Program-made: the position numbers and the translations under genes
Assembly: GCA_033032865.1 (NCBI GenBank)
Contig: JAWHQI010000016.1
Span: forward strand, 19,145,001-19,209,000
DNA length: 64,000 nt
Reading direction: 5' to 3'
DNA from: Dactylorhiza incarnata
Lineage: Eukaryota > Streptophyta > Magnoliopsida > Asparagales > Orchidaceae
Part shown: in pieces, positions 12,413 through 24,622 of the stretch
How positions within the stretch are numbered: the first letter of the stretch is position 1
How the letters are laid out: each line of letters opens with the position of its first letter
The notes under the pieces: generated by a model
Told to the model about the DNA's origin: nothing
Seen by the model: only the letters and a program-made list of their open reading frames with translations
Database searches by the model: none

Positions 12413-14069
12413 TCTGGTCACCACACCTGGAGTTAGTAACTCCATGGTATTTGCATATGCATAGCTTGATTGATGGGTTAACCATTAGTGGCATATACTA
12501 GAAGTAGAGGTCGGGGTGCGTTTAGTAAAATTATCAAGATGGGATTTTGATACGCTAAGCTAAAGGTCATGAGAGGAGGTCCACCAGTAATTAGAAGTCC
12601 TGATTAATATTAGATTATGGAACTTTTAGATAGAGATTGAGAGATGTTGTGAAGAGACAGTCTACCACTAAGACACGGGCAAGGGCCGGTGTTCAATTGA
12701 ACATCATCGCTTCCCTGTCCGGTTAATTGTAAATCTCCTCATAAAAACATCATAACAAGAGAGGTGGTGTGTAAATAAGAATGGGTTGTCACCAATGAAA
12801 TTTAAATATCTTGAGAAAGGGAAGTTTGGGATGTCATCTCATCATACTTCTTAGTACGGTTGTGAGCCCTTCATAGGTAGTCCTCGGGTAGTCCTCAGGA
12901 AGTCTAAGGTTCACCCTAAACCTCTAAGTACAACTAAATGATAGACACGAGTAGATAAGTAGGGAGAGATAATAGATAATCTTCGTCTCAAATAAGGGAC
13001 GGAGTGGTACAAGGGCCTGTTGGCCCTGCGAGCGTTAGGATCGGTGTTTTCTAAAGGGACTGGATAGTCCGATGAGCGGAGGCTCAGAGAAATATAAATT
13101 AAGAGGCGGTTACTTACTACATAATACATGGATACCCTGTGTGTTCTTAAGGGCGTACATAAGATCTAGGTCGGGAGGTGTTGATAGAAGCCTAGAAGTG
13201 GACATGCCCGATCCACTACCCCTGTTTGCCTCAATGGGGTACCTGAGTTGACATACTCGAACAGAGAGAACTTAAAAGGTCTGTATGTACAGAGTCGAGT
13301 GGGTGAGTTGCATCATTGCAGTGCACAGCATAGCATCATTGCATAAACAAAACCTCATCGTATAAATTATTATGGGCTCTGTAATATGATGAGTATACCA
13401 TAGTGTCAGATCCCATATCTTATAAGTTTGTATGTGGATTCTTATAAGATAGGATTACTTTCGTAGCTGCTTCTCTTATATAGATTTCTGTTTTACTTAC
13501 TTTTCTGCTACGATTATGATTATTGTTGTTGTATTATGCTGCTATTGTTAGAACTATCTGGATTGTTGCCTTATTATGTATATATCTTATTAGTGGAAAT
13601 GCTAGAAATAGACCATTGCCTGTTTATAAAGATGCTAGATAGGGCCACTATTGTAACGCCCCTGAATTTTCCGGTATTTGTTTAATTCAGTGATGGCGTG
13701 TTATTGACGTCGGGGCGTTACTTTTAACGTCGAGTTAGCGGCGCGTTGCCGTTTTCGCGTTTTCGCGTCCGTTTGGGTCAAGTCGACCAAAGTTTGCGAC
13801 GACCCGGAATTGAAAAATTTTACGTTAGGAAATTAGATTATTTAATTTTAGACTTGCCTATCAAGTTTCGTCGCGATCCGAGCCATTTTGGAGCCTCAGC
13901 GCTTTTTAGAAGTTTTGTATATATTTAAAGCTCGCCGTAACTTCCGTCATTCGTATCTCGAAAACGGCACGTCGGATTTTGATTCCAACTTCGCCGTTGG
14001 ATTCGTAGCGCCGCCGTTCACCTAAGGCGGAATTTTCGTTGGATTCGGCATTCGTTATTTTTTTGATAA

Positions 14070-14107
<38 letters not shown>
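14070..14107. repeat. (AAT)n-(ATT)n inverted microsatellite
   Basis: Runs of AAT and ATT are placed head to head, giving a near-perfect self-complementary hairpin of about 38 bases, inside the nested gypsy LTR. Confidence 0.85.
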
Positions 14108-14170
14108 AAAAAAATTATGAATGTATATAAATATATACGGTTCATTCAAAGTTGCATGGATTCCTCCCCT

Positions 14171-14269
14171 CCCTCATGCGTCGATTTATCCCCTCATGCG
14201 TCGATTTATCCCCTCATGCGTCGATTTATCCTGCATGCTTGCATCGATCTCAATATATATATATGTATA

Positions 14270-14307
<38 letters not shown>

Positions 14308-14390
14308 CAGCATGCGTCGACTTCTCCAGCCTTATGCGTCGATTTCTTCTTCCAGCATGCGTCGACTTCTTTCCCCTCCTTGCGTCGACA
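14171..14390 (+). repeat. TGCGTCGA motif array in the nested gypsy LTR
   Basis: Three perfect tandem copies of CCCTCATGCGTCGATTTATC occupy 14171-14230. After a TA-rich spacer come four more sites: TGCGTCGACTT at 14313-14323 and 14358-14368, TGCGTCGATTT near 14335 and TTGCGTCGAC near 14380. The same core occurs as AAGTCGACGCA in the copia solo LTR at 50923-52568. Confidence 0.8.
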
Positions 14391-16851
14391 ACTTCAGCTC
14401 CTGCTATTATTATTAATAGTAATAATGATATTATTATTATTAAAATTATGTTTTGTTGCATAAAGAAAACGAGCCCAGTCCTCTTCTCCTTCTTCATTCT
14501 GTCTGAACCAGAGAGTAGAATCGAGCGACGGGGACGGCGATTTCTCGAATCTTCCGGACGCCGCCGACGGAGCTCCGGTGGTCGGAATCGCGAGCCGAGC
14601 ATAGATTCGGAAAGCTCTCGACGAGAGCTTCGTCCTCGTGGTAATTTCCTTCCGCTTCGTGAAACTTTTTCGTTAGGTCTTTTGTACCCTAACCTTTTCT
14701 AGCCTGATCTCTTGTAGATCTTGACTCTTCTCGCCTTCTTGTAACCCGATCTACAACGGGGAGCGATTCGGAGAGTTTTTCCAGCAAAACCTAAGGCAAG
14801 TGGTGTTCTTGCCTTGCTCTTTCTCTTTGCCATATAACTGCTCCAAGCCGGTACTCTTGATCTAACTGTGTCATATCTCCATTCTTTTATCCTCTAATTA
14901 TTGCTGCTAATAACTGGACATTTTGCCAGTTAATGAAAAGACTTTTGTCAGCATTACATCTCCTTGTATTTTTCCATTTCTGCTTGCAATTTAGTATGAT
15001 ATGATCTGTTGGGCCTCGCCCAATGCTCCTTGAAAGAACCATGATTAAATCTGTTGGAGGTCGTACACGATGTTGGCAATGCCACCGGTGCGATGCTCTT
15101 TTAATTTAATAAATTCTGTTGAAGGTCGTACACGATGTTGGCAGTACCACCGGTGCGGTGCTCTGAGGGTCGTGACGATGCGATAAGGATTTATCCCCGC
15201 ACGGCTTCTCTTTTTTTTTCTGTTTGTCTGTCTGATGAGCTGATCAGTTTCTATAATTCTGAACAAGAGTAACATGATTAATAATTTGAAAGTTGACGGT
15301 TCTTTTCTTTTGCTTATGGCGAGTTTTGTCATCGCTTGTGTTCTCACCTTTGTCTGGTGAGCTTACTCTGCTGATTTTTAGTCGTTCTGCAGTTCCTTTT
15401 TCTGCAGATGATTAGATATTTCTGCTATTTCTTTTCCTGTTGATTATTAGCTGCTAGCTTTGTCACCACTGACCCTTGCAGCTTCTGTTTCCCTCCGGTC
15501 TCGCGGAGGTTTGCTTACTTTCTTATTTTCTACACCACTTGTACTTGTTTCTGAGGTGTTCTTTCTTTGAATGCCTCAGGTTCTGGACAGTAGCAGCTGT
15601 TAATGCGGAGCTTTTTTTTGTTGCCGTCTTCTGACTCTCTTGAGGTAGAGTATTCTGTAGACTTGTCGGCCCATGGGTTCGTGTCAGGTGTTGACGCCCG
15701 TGGTGCCGTTTAGTTAGATTTTTGTTTCACTGCTGCTGTTACTTGTGGTTCACTTTTGAACACTTGTTCTGGAATGGTTAGATATTGGTTGGCTTCATGA
15801 CCCTTATTAGATATGTTAAGGTAATTGTTGCATTGCATAGCATGATTTAAAATATTAATCTCACTACTTTCTGCGCGTGATAAATCTACTCTTATATATA
15901 GTAAATCCACACATTCGATCTTGCATGGCGCACCTCACTAGGTCTTCATGTTCACTTAGGCCACTAAGTAATTAAATCAAGTATTTTTTTCGCTGCGTAA
16001 AACTATATTTTTAAAAGCGTGGACTAGTTGATCCACCTAGCCGAGGGACGCGGCTTGATAATTTTCTGCATAAATAATTTTTGAATCACTTTGATTTGAT
16101 AATAATAATTGCCTGGACTGTGATGAAGGATAAGTTTCCTTAACGTCAGTAGGCGTCCCCTACGTGACGTGGCATCACAACGCGTAGCTTTCCCTACTCT
16201 GATGGCATTTTAAATTTTGGGAAAATGCGGGTTGTGACAACTATCATCTGCATTGATTTTGTTACCCCTTGCTACCTTTCTCTTCATTCTCCCCGCCCGG
16301 TGCCTAGGAGTCACGGATGGAGGGGACGAGGAATCTGCTTAGTCTTATAGACTAACGGCCGGATGTGGCATAACAATGGGAGCACTAGGAAGAGCAGACA
16401 CGCAACCAGAGGGAGGAACCTGACATGGTGGCCAGGCCCAGACTTGGACTATTAGCTGTTGCGGGGAGGGCGTCGGTGAGATACCATCTTTCGAATGTGG
16501 TCTTCCATCCCTTCCCAAATCAGTGCATAGGTTGCTTGACGACAATGGAGAAAAATAGAGATGAGTGATTGTATCGGGGCTTAAGCTCCTCTTTCTTCAA
16601 GCACTCTCTTCTTTTCAACTTTATTATTCATGTATCTCATTTGGACAAGCATCTTAATTATTATTATGTGATTGGTGTGGACATATTCTCTTTATTATTC
16701 TGTGAGGTATGGTTGGCCTGGATGAATGATTAGCCGGCAGGATTGGCGTCTTGTGGTGGGGCCCTTCCCGAGTGTAGGTGTCACCGCAAGACGGCGGTTC
16801 TGGGTGGTAAGACCCAAAAATATAAGCAAAAAAAGAGGGTCTTACACTCCT

Positions 16852-18832
16852 TCCCTTTCCTTTGTTCAACAGCAGTAGCAGGTGCATCAGATGTGATATG
16901 GGTAGTAGTATGTACAACATCAGATATATCAGCAGGCTCATCATAGTATATAGGAGGGAGATTCATTGCCTCCCTGATTGTATTAGAGGTCCATATGGCA
17001 TGCTCACCACTGACCTTTATCATAGATCTCTCCCCCTTTATGGCTTCTTCTGATATGTTCTTTTGCAGATTTACCTGAAGATTAAGAATTTTGTCCTTTA
17101 GCATGTGGATTCCATCTTCCAGATGATTCTTTGTTTCTAGACAATGACAATCCAGCTCCTGGCTGCACAGATCCAACCTTTCTTGGATGATCCTTCTATG
17201 CACAGTCATTTACCTTGCAGTAGTTGTGAAAGCTTTCTCTGGGTTTTCAGATGTTGCACATTGATTTTCAATGATATCAGCTAGACCCTTGTGAGTGAGT
17301 TTTAGCTATTTGGCAGTGTGATCTACTGCTAGAGCTGCTCTCTTAAAGAAACTGATGGTGTTTTCTTGCAAATACTTCATCTCTATTCGTAGACCAGCAG
17401 TCTCACTGGCCAGGTCTCTTCTTAAATCATTGACAGCAGTGCCAACATAGGATTTAAGCTTAACTCTTTGCTCATCCAAGAGCATCTCTATCTGAACCAG
17501 CAATGAGGAGTCTTCTAGCATTTGTCCTTTGGAGGAGCTAGGATGTTCAGGTTCTGTCTCAGCTTTCTTCTTCATTACTTCTTATAGAAGGTCTTCCATT
17601 CCTTCTGCTTCTTCAAACATTGGAGAAGGATATCTTCTGATAGAAGATTGTCTCACTTCATCCTCAGGAACAGTGATGGCTTTAACAATTATCAACTCTC
17701 TGCATGTGTTGACAGCAATCTCTTCTTGGTTCATTTCCTTAGCAGCTTCAACTAGGTTTTTTTTGGACTGCTAACCTAGGATGGATAACATCTTCAACCT
17801 CAGTGATCTTGTTGATCACTTCTTCTATATGAGCATGAAGCTCAGTGTCAAGCTCCCCCTCACTTGCAACATCACCAACAGTTCTTCTGTCAGAAACATT
17901 TCTCAAGATAGCATCAGGATTGTCAGTGAGCTCCATCTCTTTACCATGACCAGTACCTTCAGTGGCTCTGGACTCAGTGCTCTGTACTGAAGTTTAGACT
18001 GTGAAGTCCCTGCGCCTCACCTCCTCCTCAGAGCTTGACAGATTTGGATTATGAACTGGCTCACTTTCTATGGAAGAGCTTCCTTCTTCACTTTCCTCAA
18101 CCTTTATTACCTTCTTCCTCTTGGGAGACATTGTTAGGACATTATCCCATCTTTCAAGTACTTTTATATCCATTCTCCTCATGTGATGGATTTGTAATCT
18201 CAGTTTCTTGTTGAAGTGGAGGGTATGATAGTAGTAAGTAGAGAGAAAGAATTCTACCAAGATTTGGTACTTGAAAGCTCTCTTGAATTTTCTGCAAGAC
18301 AATTTGAGCCCAGTTTGTCTTCTTGATCAAGAATATCCTAGACATCAGATCAAATATTTGCTTAGATATCCTATCATGGGAGCTTACCTTGCACAGGAGG
18401 GCTTTCCCAACTACATCAACCAATAACTTCCCTTGTTGGTTGAAGTGCTTCCTTTCCAAGGACCCGTAGGTCTTCTTTGAGTGCCCACACCACTCTATGG
18501 CATCATCTGAGTCCTTCTTAGTCACCTCTTCATCCTCTTCTTCACTGGCAAATGAGCGCAGCTTGAAAACCTTGGCAAGTCTCTTTGAGGTTACCTTCAC
18601 TTTTATTTTATTAATCTTACTCCTTACAGATTTCCCATTTGAGCCAACTTTGGCATTGGAGTAAAATTCAAGGACCTCTCTTCTCATATTACAATTGATT
18701 CTGATAGCATGAACTGTAAGTCGACGAAGTCGAGCAGTCCTATAACGTCTTGAATTTCTTCTGGATTCTTTTGAAATCCATCTTTTACAACTTCACTTCC
18801 TTCATATAGGTATCCTTCTCCCTTTGGAGCCA
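16852..18832 (-). pseudogene. Transposon-protein ORF copy 2, main part
   Basis: On the minus strand the ORF starts near 18832 (MAPKGEGYLYEG). It runs through an N-terminal region with QDVIGLLDFVD and MRREVLEFYSNAKVG, then a core with GKLLVDVVGKALLCK, SHDRISKQIFDLMSRI and KKTNWAQIVLQKI. An acidic, low-complexity stretch and charged coiled-coil-like segments (17575-17306 and 17209-16860) follow. Spacing and motifs resemble the family annotated as putative plant transposon protein found in plant retroelements; function is unknown. Stops and frameshifts break it. The last part lies at 7906-8287 beyond the giant LTR. It is colinear with copy 1 at 26430-28570, with perhaps half the residues conserved in the core. 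Confidence 0.65.
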
Positions 18833-18997
18833 TTTCTCAGATGCTTGAAGGAGAGTTGAGCGTATCGACTTGTCTGCTTCCACCAGATGGAGAGCATACG
18901 ACAACTTTCTTGGGCAAATGTAGTGTACGCTTTAATTTCAAGACATTTGACTCCTATTTAAAATTTCTATTGTGGAAAGCGAAAAGTCGTGTATTAG

Positions 18998-20235
18998 TGT
19001 TGGATCGGTGGGCGCCCTTAGAGGGGGGGGGGGTGAATAAGGGTTTTAAAAACTTATATTATATTTTGAAATACTTGCTTATGATTAGAGATCAAAATAG
19101 TGATTATAAATAAAGATCTAAATTGTTTTATAATAAAGGAGAGGATAATAAACAATTTAGAGAAAAGAAGAACAAATCAATTTTATTACACAAAGAGAGA
19201 CATGATTATTATTAATAAAATTGATTACAAAATTTTGATTTCAATGACGCTAGAAATCAAAGCGAAATATGAAAGATTCTTTTTGTTTTCTATACCGACT
19301 CGTATCCCCACGAACCGGTTGGCTTTAGCCGATCCTTCCCCAGATACGGCCTCAAGCCGCTCTAGCCAACCCTTCCCCGGATATGGCCTCGAGCACCCCC
19401 TAGACCTAACCTAGATCTAGTCGCCAACACGAGGCGAATTTCTGCCCTAAGTCCTACCCAGACCTAGTCGCCAATACGAGGCGAATTCTCTAACGGTTAC
19501 AAAAGATATGAAATAAAATAACAACAACAATATTTAAAACTCCCTCTAAGAAACTTCTGAAGTCGAAGATGAATGATCGTTGTAGAATAAGCGAGGTTGA
19601 AGTGATCCCTCTTTGGATGTAGCGTGATGAAGTCCTCCTTCAGAAACTCTCTAAGCGTTTGGTGGGAGATCAAATCTCGGTCATATAAGGCTTTGGAATT
19701 CTGGCACAAGACCTCTCTCAGGAATCATCACCCCAAACGAGAAGAGAAGGGTCCAATATATAGACTTAGCGCTAGCGCCTGCGCTAGTGGTACCGCCGGC
19801 GCTATCCCATTTTAGGACATATTCTGCGCGGCAGAATTTTCAATCCGAGGAAACATTTCTCTCTTGCCTTTTGTGCTCCGCGCTACCGCCTGCGCTATCG
19901 GATACCGCCAGGCACTATCTCCTTCTATATATGTTAACGCCAGCTTGCATCTCAGCGGTTTCCCTTCCCAGCGGTTTCTTCTCAGCGTCTCAGCAGTTTC
20001 GTCTCAGCAGTTCCGTCTCAGCGGTTTGGTTTCGTCTCAGCGGTTCCTTAGCGCTAGCGGTACTGCCGGCGCTAGTAGGAGTTTTGGATTTGATGGCTCA
20101 AATTTGGGGGCAACCTTCTTATGTAATCCTTGAGTCATATGGACTTTGTTTTCCTGCACACTTAAACACACAAGATCAAAAACACAGGATTTGTTATTCT
20201 CAAACCTAGGAGATGCGGAAGACCATGTTCCAACA
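18998..20235 (-). repeat. 3' LTR of gag-only SIRE-like element 1
   Basis: The LTR is 1,238 bp with ends TGTTGGA...TCCAACA. Minus-strand TATA box CTATATATTGG is at about 19755-19765. Immediately upstream of it (plus coordinates 19768-20080) are repeated AGCGCTAGCGCC, TACCGCCGGCGCTA, CTCAGCGGTTTC motifs. A G-run sits near the end (about 19022-19033). It differs from its partner at 24623 by scattered substitutions and small indels, so insertion was not very recent. Confidence 0.92.
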
Positions 20236-20250
20236 AACTCCTCCTTTTGA

Positions 20251-23200
20251 TAATAACAAATCAATTAATGATAAATCAGAGCATTAATATATATAAGCAT
20301 GATGAAACTTACTTGTGTGTGTGAGAGAGTGATGACTTAGGATAATTATCGATTTTAACATTTAGAATTGCTCCCCCTAAATACATGCTTCCCCTAAGTG
20401 AATGCTCCCCTAATATGTAAGCTATCATCTTAATTAATCATGTTGTTGTTTTTTTTATAGCGGATTATATTTATCATGTTAGTTCTCCCCTTTTGTTATT
20501 AGCAAAAGTGGGTAAGGAGGCACCACACAGAAAAGTTTTGATTAGAAGATAAGGGCATGATTGAGCTTTTTAGTGAGAAGGAAATGATAAGGAGTTTTAG
20601 AATACTTTTCATTGAAATAGATAAGAGTTTGAGTATTACAACATTTTCATAAATCAGAGTTTGTAGCATATAAAGAAGAATAAAATAACATTTGCCAAGT
20701 AATCAATATTATCTTATATAAGAGTTTGAGGCATAAAACGAATACAATGTAAATGTAAGGTTGCGGAAGACTTAAAAATACAATCAAACATCTTTTTGTA
20801 AAACATGATTATTCATAAACAGAAATAGATGAGTTAAATTTCAGAAAGAAGATGTTTTTGTAAATCATTGTTCAATTAAAATCTTTAAGCTCAACAATAA
20901 AGTAACCAAGGATGAAATAATGTTATCAAAAAGAAATTACTACAATGTTATTTTAATTCACAATTTCAAAATATACCAAACATTGTAGAAAGCATGCTAG
21001 GTTATCTAGTGCATTTCATAAAAAAAGAGTAGTATAGAATTTGCATTAGGATCCAATACTCATGAGAAGAAGTGTTATAGAAGATAATGATGTGCACATA
21101 AGTGTATTTTTGAGTAGAGTAAACAAATGTTTTAATAAAAAATACAAGAAATATGTAAAGTAAGAGCACAATAAAACACAAATACTCACTTCCACACACT
21201 TCAATGCACAAACAAAAATGTACAACTACCAAGGTGCTTTGCACACACAATGCTCATTAAGACTTATCAGGGTGCAAAGTAGTGCTTGGGGATCACATAT
21301 TTTATTTTAATGTTGAGACTAGTGATCCGGTGTACTTAAGAGTAAGTGGTTTTTATTTTGAATGAAAGATTTGATTTGCACAAGATACTTTATTATTCTT
21401 TCCAAGGTGCTCAACCTCACAACGCTTATTAAGACTTATCAGGAGGTTCAAGTAGTGCTTGGTGGAGTTATCTTTGTCACTTTATTTTTTTATTTTTGTT
21501 TTGTACAAAGTTCTCCGAATACACTTGTTTTGCAAACCAATATAATTTATGAAAATATAACCACTTTTCTTAACTTTTAAAAGTGCAAATAAAGGAGTGT
21601 AAGTCAGATACTTGTGCAATTTTAATTCATTGTACTAATACACAACATACAAAAGCATTCTTAGATTAAACACATATGTAGACAATGCCAAAATAAGTGA
21701 GTGAATAAAGATCATTATCAAACATAGAACATTTACTCATACTTAGAGGCATGCTAAGCTTAGTTCTACACAACTTTTACAAGATAAGTGATGCACATAT
21801 TAATAGATATATCAAAGCATGATGAAAACAATGTTCAAAGTAGTTTAAAAAGATAAATTGCAACATTATAGAAGTTCTAAATAATAGATTAAATCATGCT
21901 TGATTTTCAATGAAGTCCATACAATATTTTTGATATTTTAAAGAATAATTTTATTTAAAGTTTGAACTCATAAGATTGATCTTGGACTTCCCAAGGACTA
22001 CCTTGTGAGGGGTTCGCCCGGTACTAGGAGATGTGATGGGATGATAGCTCAAATCACCCTTTCGCAAGATACATGTAAGTAGAAAATGTAAGTTCAAAAA
22101 AATACTTGTTCATATTTTTTTGTTTTGTATTTTTGCATTTGATTTTTGCATATAGAAATCAAACAAATAACCAAAGAAAAAAAATTGTAATTTTGTTTTT
22201 GTAATTTTGTATTTTAATTTTTCAAAAATCAATTATAGGCATAGATGCAAAAATGAGTAGTACATATAAAATAATATATTTTTAGTGATTTTTTAGAATT
22301 TTAAAATTACAGAAAATCGGATACTTGAGCTAGCGCCGGCGTTAAGTCCTAGCGCCTGCGTTAGCTCACAGAGAGTGCTTATTTTAATCATATAGCCTAG
22401 ATTTTCTTCGATTTTGCTTCCGATTTTTCTTAATTATGTTTGTGCAATGTAAGGCCTGTCTAATGAAGTGAAAAGACGAGAAGAAATCGCAAAAAGTTGC
22501 GGAAGTTAAAATTTTAGTACATGGGTTTCACATTCATTAAAGTTCCATATTCATTAAACCTTAATTCCTGAGTTTTGCACAACCATTTAAGCTTAATTAT
22601 TATTAAATATGCAAACAAAGAAGATATGATTAATGTTATGCCAAAGTTTGATAGTGTTTCAAATTACAGACCTAGAATGAAGTGAATATTCTATTTGATT
22701 TGATTTTATTGATATCACGATGATTCTAAGGTCCAAACTTGACATAAATCACAATACGTACATAATACACCAACCATGGTAAACAATTATAATGTCAATT
22801 GTTATCATATAATTCATATACATGTGATAGAGATAGTTGTTTTTAGATGATTTTTTATATGAATTATGATATACGATTTTTAGAGAATTTTATCAAAGGA
22901 CATCAATAGATCATTGTGAAGCGAGTGGCATTAGTATTTAAGACAATTAATCTTTCAATATGTCTTTTGTGATTTTCTTTATAATTTAGATAAATATCTC
23001 ATAAGAAATTTAGAGTTTGATTCATATGGATAATATAAGATATTTAGAAGCAATGAATATAAGAATAAAAGATAGGTCATCAAAATAAAATATGATTTTG
23101 AATTTTGATCAATTTGATTTATAAGATCATATTTGCTATAATATATAAGATGACTATAACATGATAGCTTAAAAAGAAAACAAAAAGAAAAAATAGAAAA

Positions 23201-23277
23201 GACATTAAAGCACATCATGAAGTAGAAATTTGTATATTTCAATTTGAAAATATTCTACTTCATGCATTTCGATGATA
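20251..23277. other. Non-coding interior of gag-only element 1
   Basis: This AT-rich stretch lies where pol would sit. It holds a duplicated block built on AAGGTGCT...TTAAGACTTATCAGG (about 21232-21300 and 21401-21480), a conserved GC-richer block (about 21985-22080) shared with element 2, and an isolated GAGCTAGCGCCGGCGTTA motif (about 22328-22368) like those in the LTR. Only short ORFs with no recognisable domain occur. Confidence 0.6.
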
Positions 23278-24574
23278 CTAGTAGATGAGAGATTTGGGTA
23301 TCCAAAGGGAACCAAGTGTAACGGTTCCTTTAGGTACCCAAATATAGCGTGATAATTTTTGGGGAGACGACAATAAACGAATTCTTTCAAGTGGAGTTAA
23401 TGTTTCATTTTTTATTTTGGGTCTCCATTCATATTTTGATTTAATATTATGCATCAAATTTCCATATTCATTAAACTTAGGTTTAAAATAATAATCACTT
23501 TTGAAATTATATTTCATAGGAAATTTGTGCACATTAGAATTTAATTTGGGAGATACATAATGTGGGTTAGAATTCAGTATGTTTGTGTGATTAAACATTC
23601 TACTAGGTGCATGTTTAATATGTTTTAACATACTAGTAGAAGTTTTACACATGTTTGATGATAAACTAGAAATAAGATATTTAAAATTATTTAATCCTTT
23701 TTGAAAGAGTGATTTTAAAGATTCTAGTTTATAAGAGAGAATATTATTTTCGTTTATCAATTTTTCGTTATGTTCTTTTGAAATTAAATGTTCTTTTTTC
23801 TAAATCCTTGAATTTTTCTTTAATATTATTATAATCAAAATAAGGTGTATAGTTTTCAAATGAAGAGCATGATTGAGATTCAAACACATCCTTTTTGGAT
23901 TCTTCATTCACATTTGCTTTCAAAGTTTTATTTTCTAAACGTAATCTATTATTAGCAATTTTTTATTTCTTCATTCTACGTTTGATAATTTTTTGTATAT
24001 GGAAATAAGATAAAGAATTAGACTTTCTTACAACGCAATCGGAAGAGGCAAGATGTGAACATGATGTTCCTTTGTCGTCTTTTAGGCCTTCCTTCTTTAT
24101 AAATGAATTTTCATCTTCTCTTGATGAATTGCTCTCTTTGGCTAAGTCAATTTCCATGATTTCCATGGTTTTGCTACAAGAGAGATTTTCTTGAATAATG
24201 GTGGATGCATGTATGTCCTTCTCTTCCTGTGTTTGTTCCATACCTGCAAGAGGAAGATCATAAGTTATCTCAAGAAAATTCCACATCTCGTGTGCAGTAG
24301 GAAAAGTATGAATGAGTTTGGAAATATTTTGATCTAACGCACAAAATAGACTATTCATAGATTTTGCATTTAAAATCATTTCGTTTTTATCTAATGCGCT
24401 AGGTGGCTTTTTAATAGTGATGTTCCAAACTTTTTCATCTAAAGCTTTAAGAAAATTTTCCATTAATATTTTCCATCCTTTAAAATTTCTTCCTTCAAAT
24501 AGAGGTGGTGCTAGTGATTTTCCTTCTTTATAAAAATTACCCCCACTAATAGAAGCGAGATCATGAGATGCCAT
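23278..24574 (-). pseudogene. gag: Copia gag of gag-only element 1 (frameshifted)
   Basis: The gene starts at 24574 (MASHDLASISGG), 36 bases inside the primer-binding site. The first 203 codons carry the copia gag N-terminal/UBN2 pattern: PPLFEGRNFKGWKILMENFL, SLFCALDQNISKLIH, AHEMWNFLEITYD. A frameshift or stop near 23960-23760 interrupts a Lys/Glu-rich coiled coil. The reading resumes from 23760 to 23278, with WRPKIKNETL and IWVPKG near the end, a motif common at the end of SIRE-type gag before protease. I see no CCHC zinc knuckle. Gag forms the virus-like particle that packages element RNA. Start chosen because it is the first ATG after the primer site and matches the broken start of element 2. 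Confidence 0.8.
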
Positions 24575-24622
24575 TATTCCCGGTTGTTAAGACGACTGGA
24601 ATAAAATCGCTTTGATACCACT

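Larger units (their letters stand above)
13652..16239 (+). repeat. Nested Ty3/gypsy solo LTR
   Basis: The LTR is 2,588 bp, starting TGTAACGCCCC and ending GGTTGTGACA, with perfect 5-bp duplication ACTAT (13647-13651 and 16240-16244). It is inserted in the giant gypsy LTR. It holds an (AAT)n-(ATT)n inverted microsatellite (about 14070-14107), three perfect 20-bp tandem units (14171-14230), a TA run (about 14254-14303), further TGCGTCGA motifs to 14390 and a GC-rich leader-like stretch (14515-14700). Such TGTAACGCCCC...GTGACA ends are typical of gypsy chromovirus LTRs. ORFs at 14117-14702 are read-through of these repeats. Confidence 0.9.
8288..16846 (+). repeat. Giant Ty3/gypsy solo LTR (Tekay-like), itself interrupted
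   Basis: The sequence begins TGTAACATCCC and ends GGGTCTTACA, with target duplication CTCCT on both sides (8283-8287 and 16847-16851). No second LTR, primer-binding site or gag-pol was found inside, so I read it as a solo LTR. Without the nested LTR it is about 5,966 bp, very long for an LTR. TGTAACA(C/T)CCC starts and GCATCATTGCA-type 3' regions are familiar from Tekay/Del chromoviruses; lineage is inferred. Landmarks are a W-box-rich region (8465-9060), a TATA box (9390-9400), a GC-rich leader (about 9425-9870), four 155-bp tandem repeats (11392-12006), a C22 run (12391-12412) and the nested solo LTR (13652-16239). ORFs inside have no recognisable domains. Confidence 0.85.

Noticed and set aside
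14117..14702. Overlapping ORFs up to 193 codons in the nested gypsy LTR
   Set aside because: They read through tandem TGCGTCGA units, a TA run and LTR leader; no domain.
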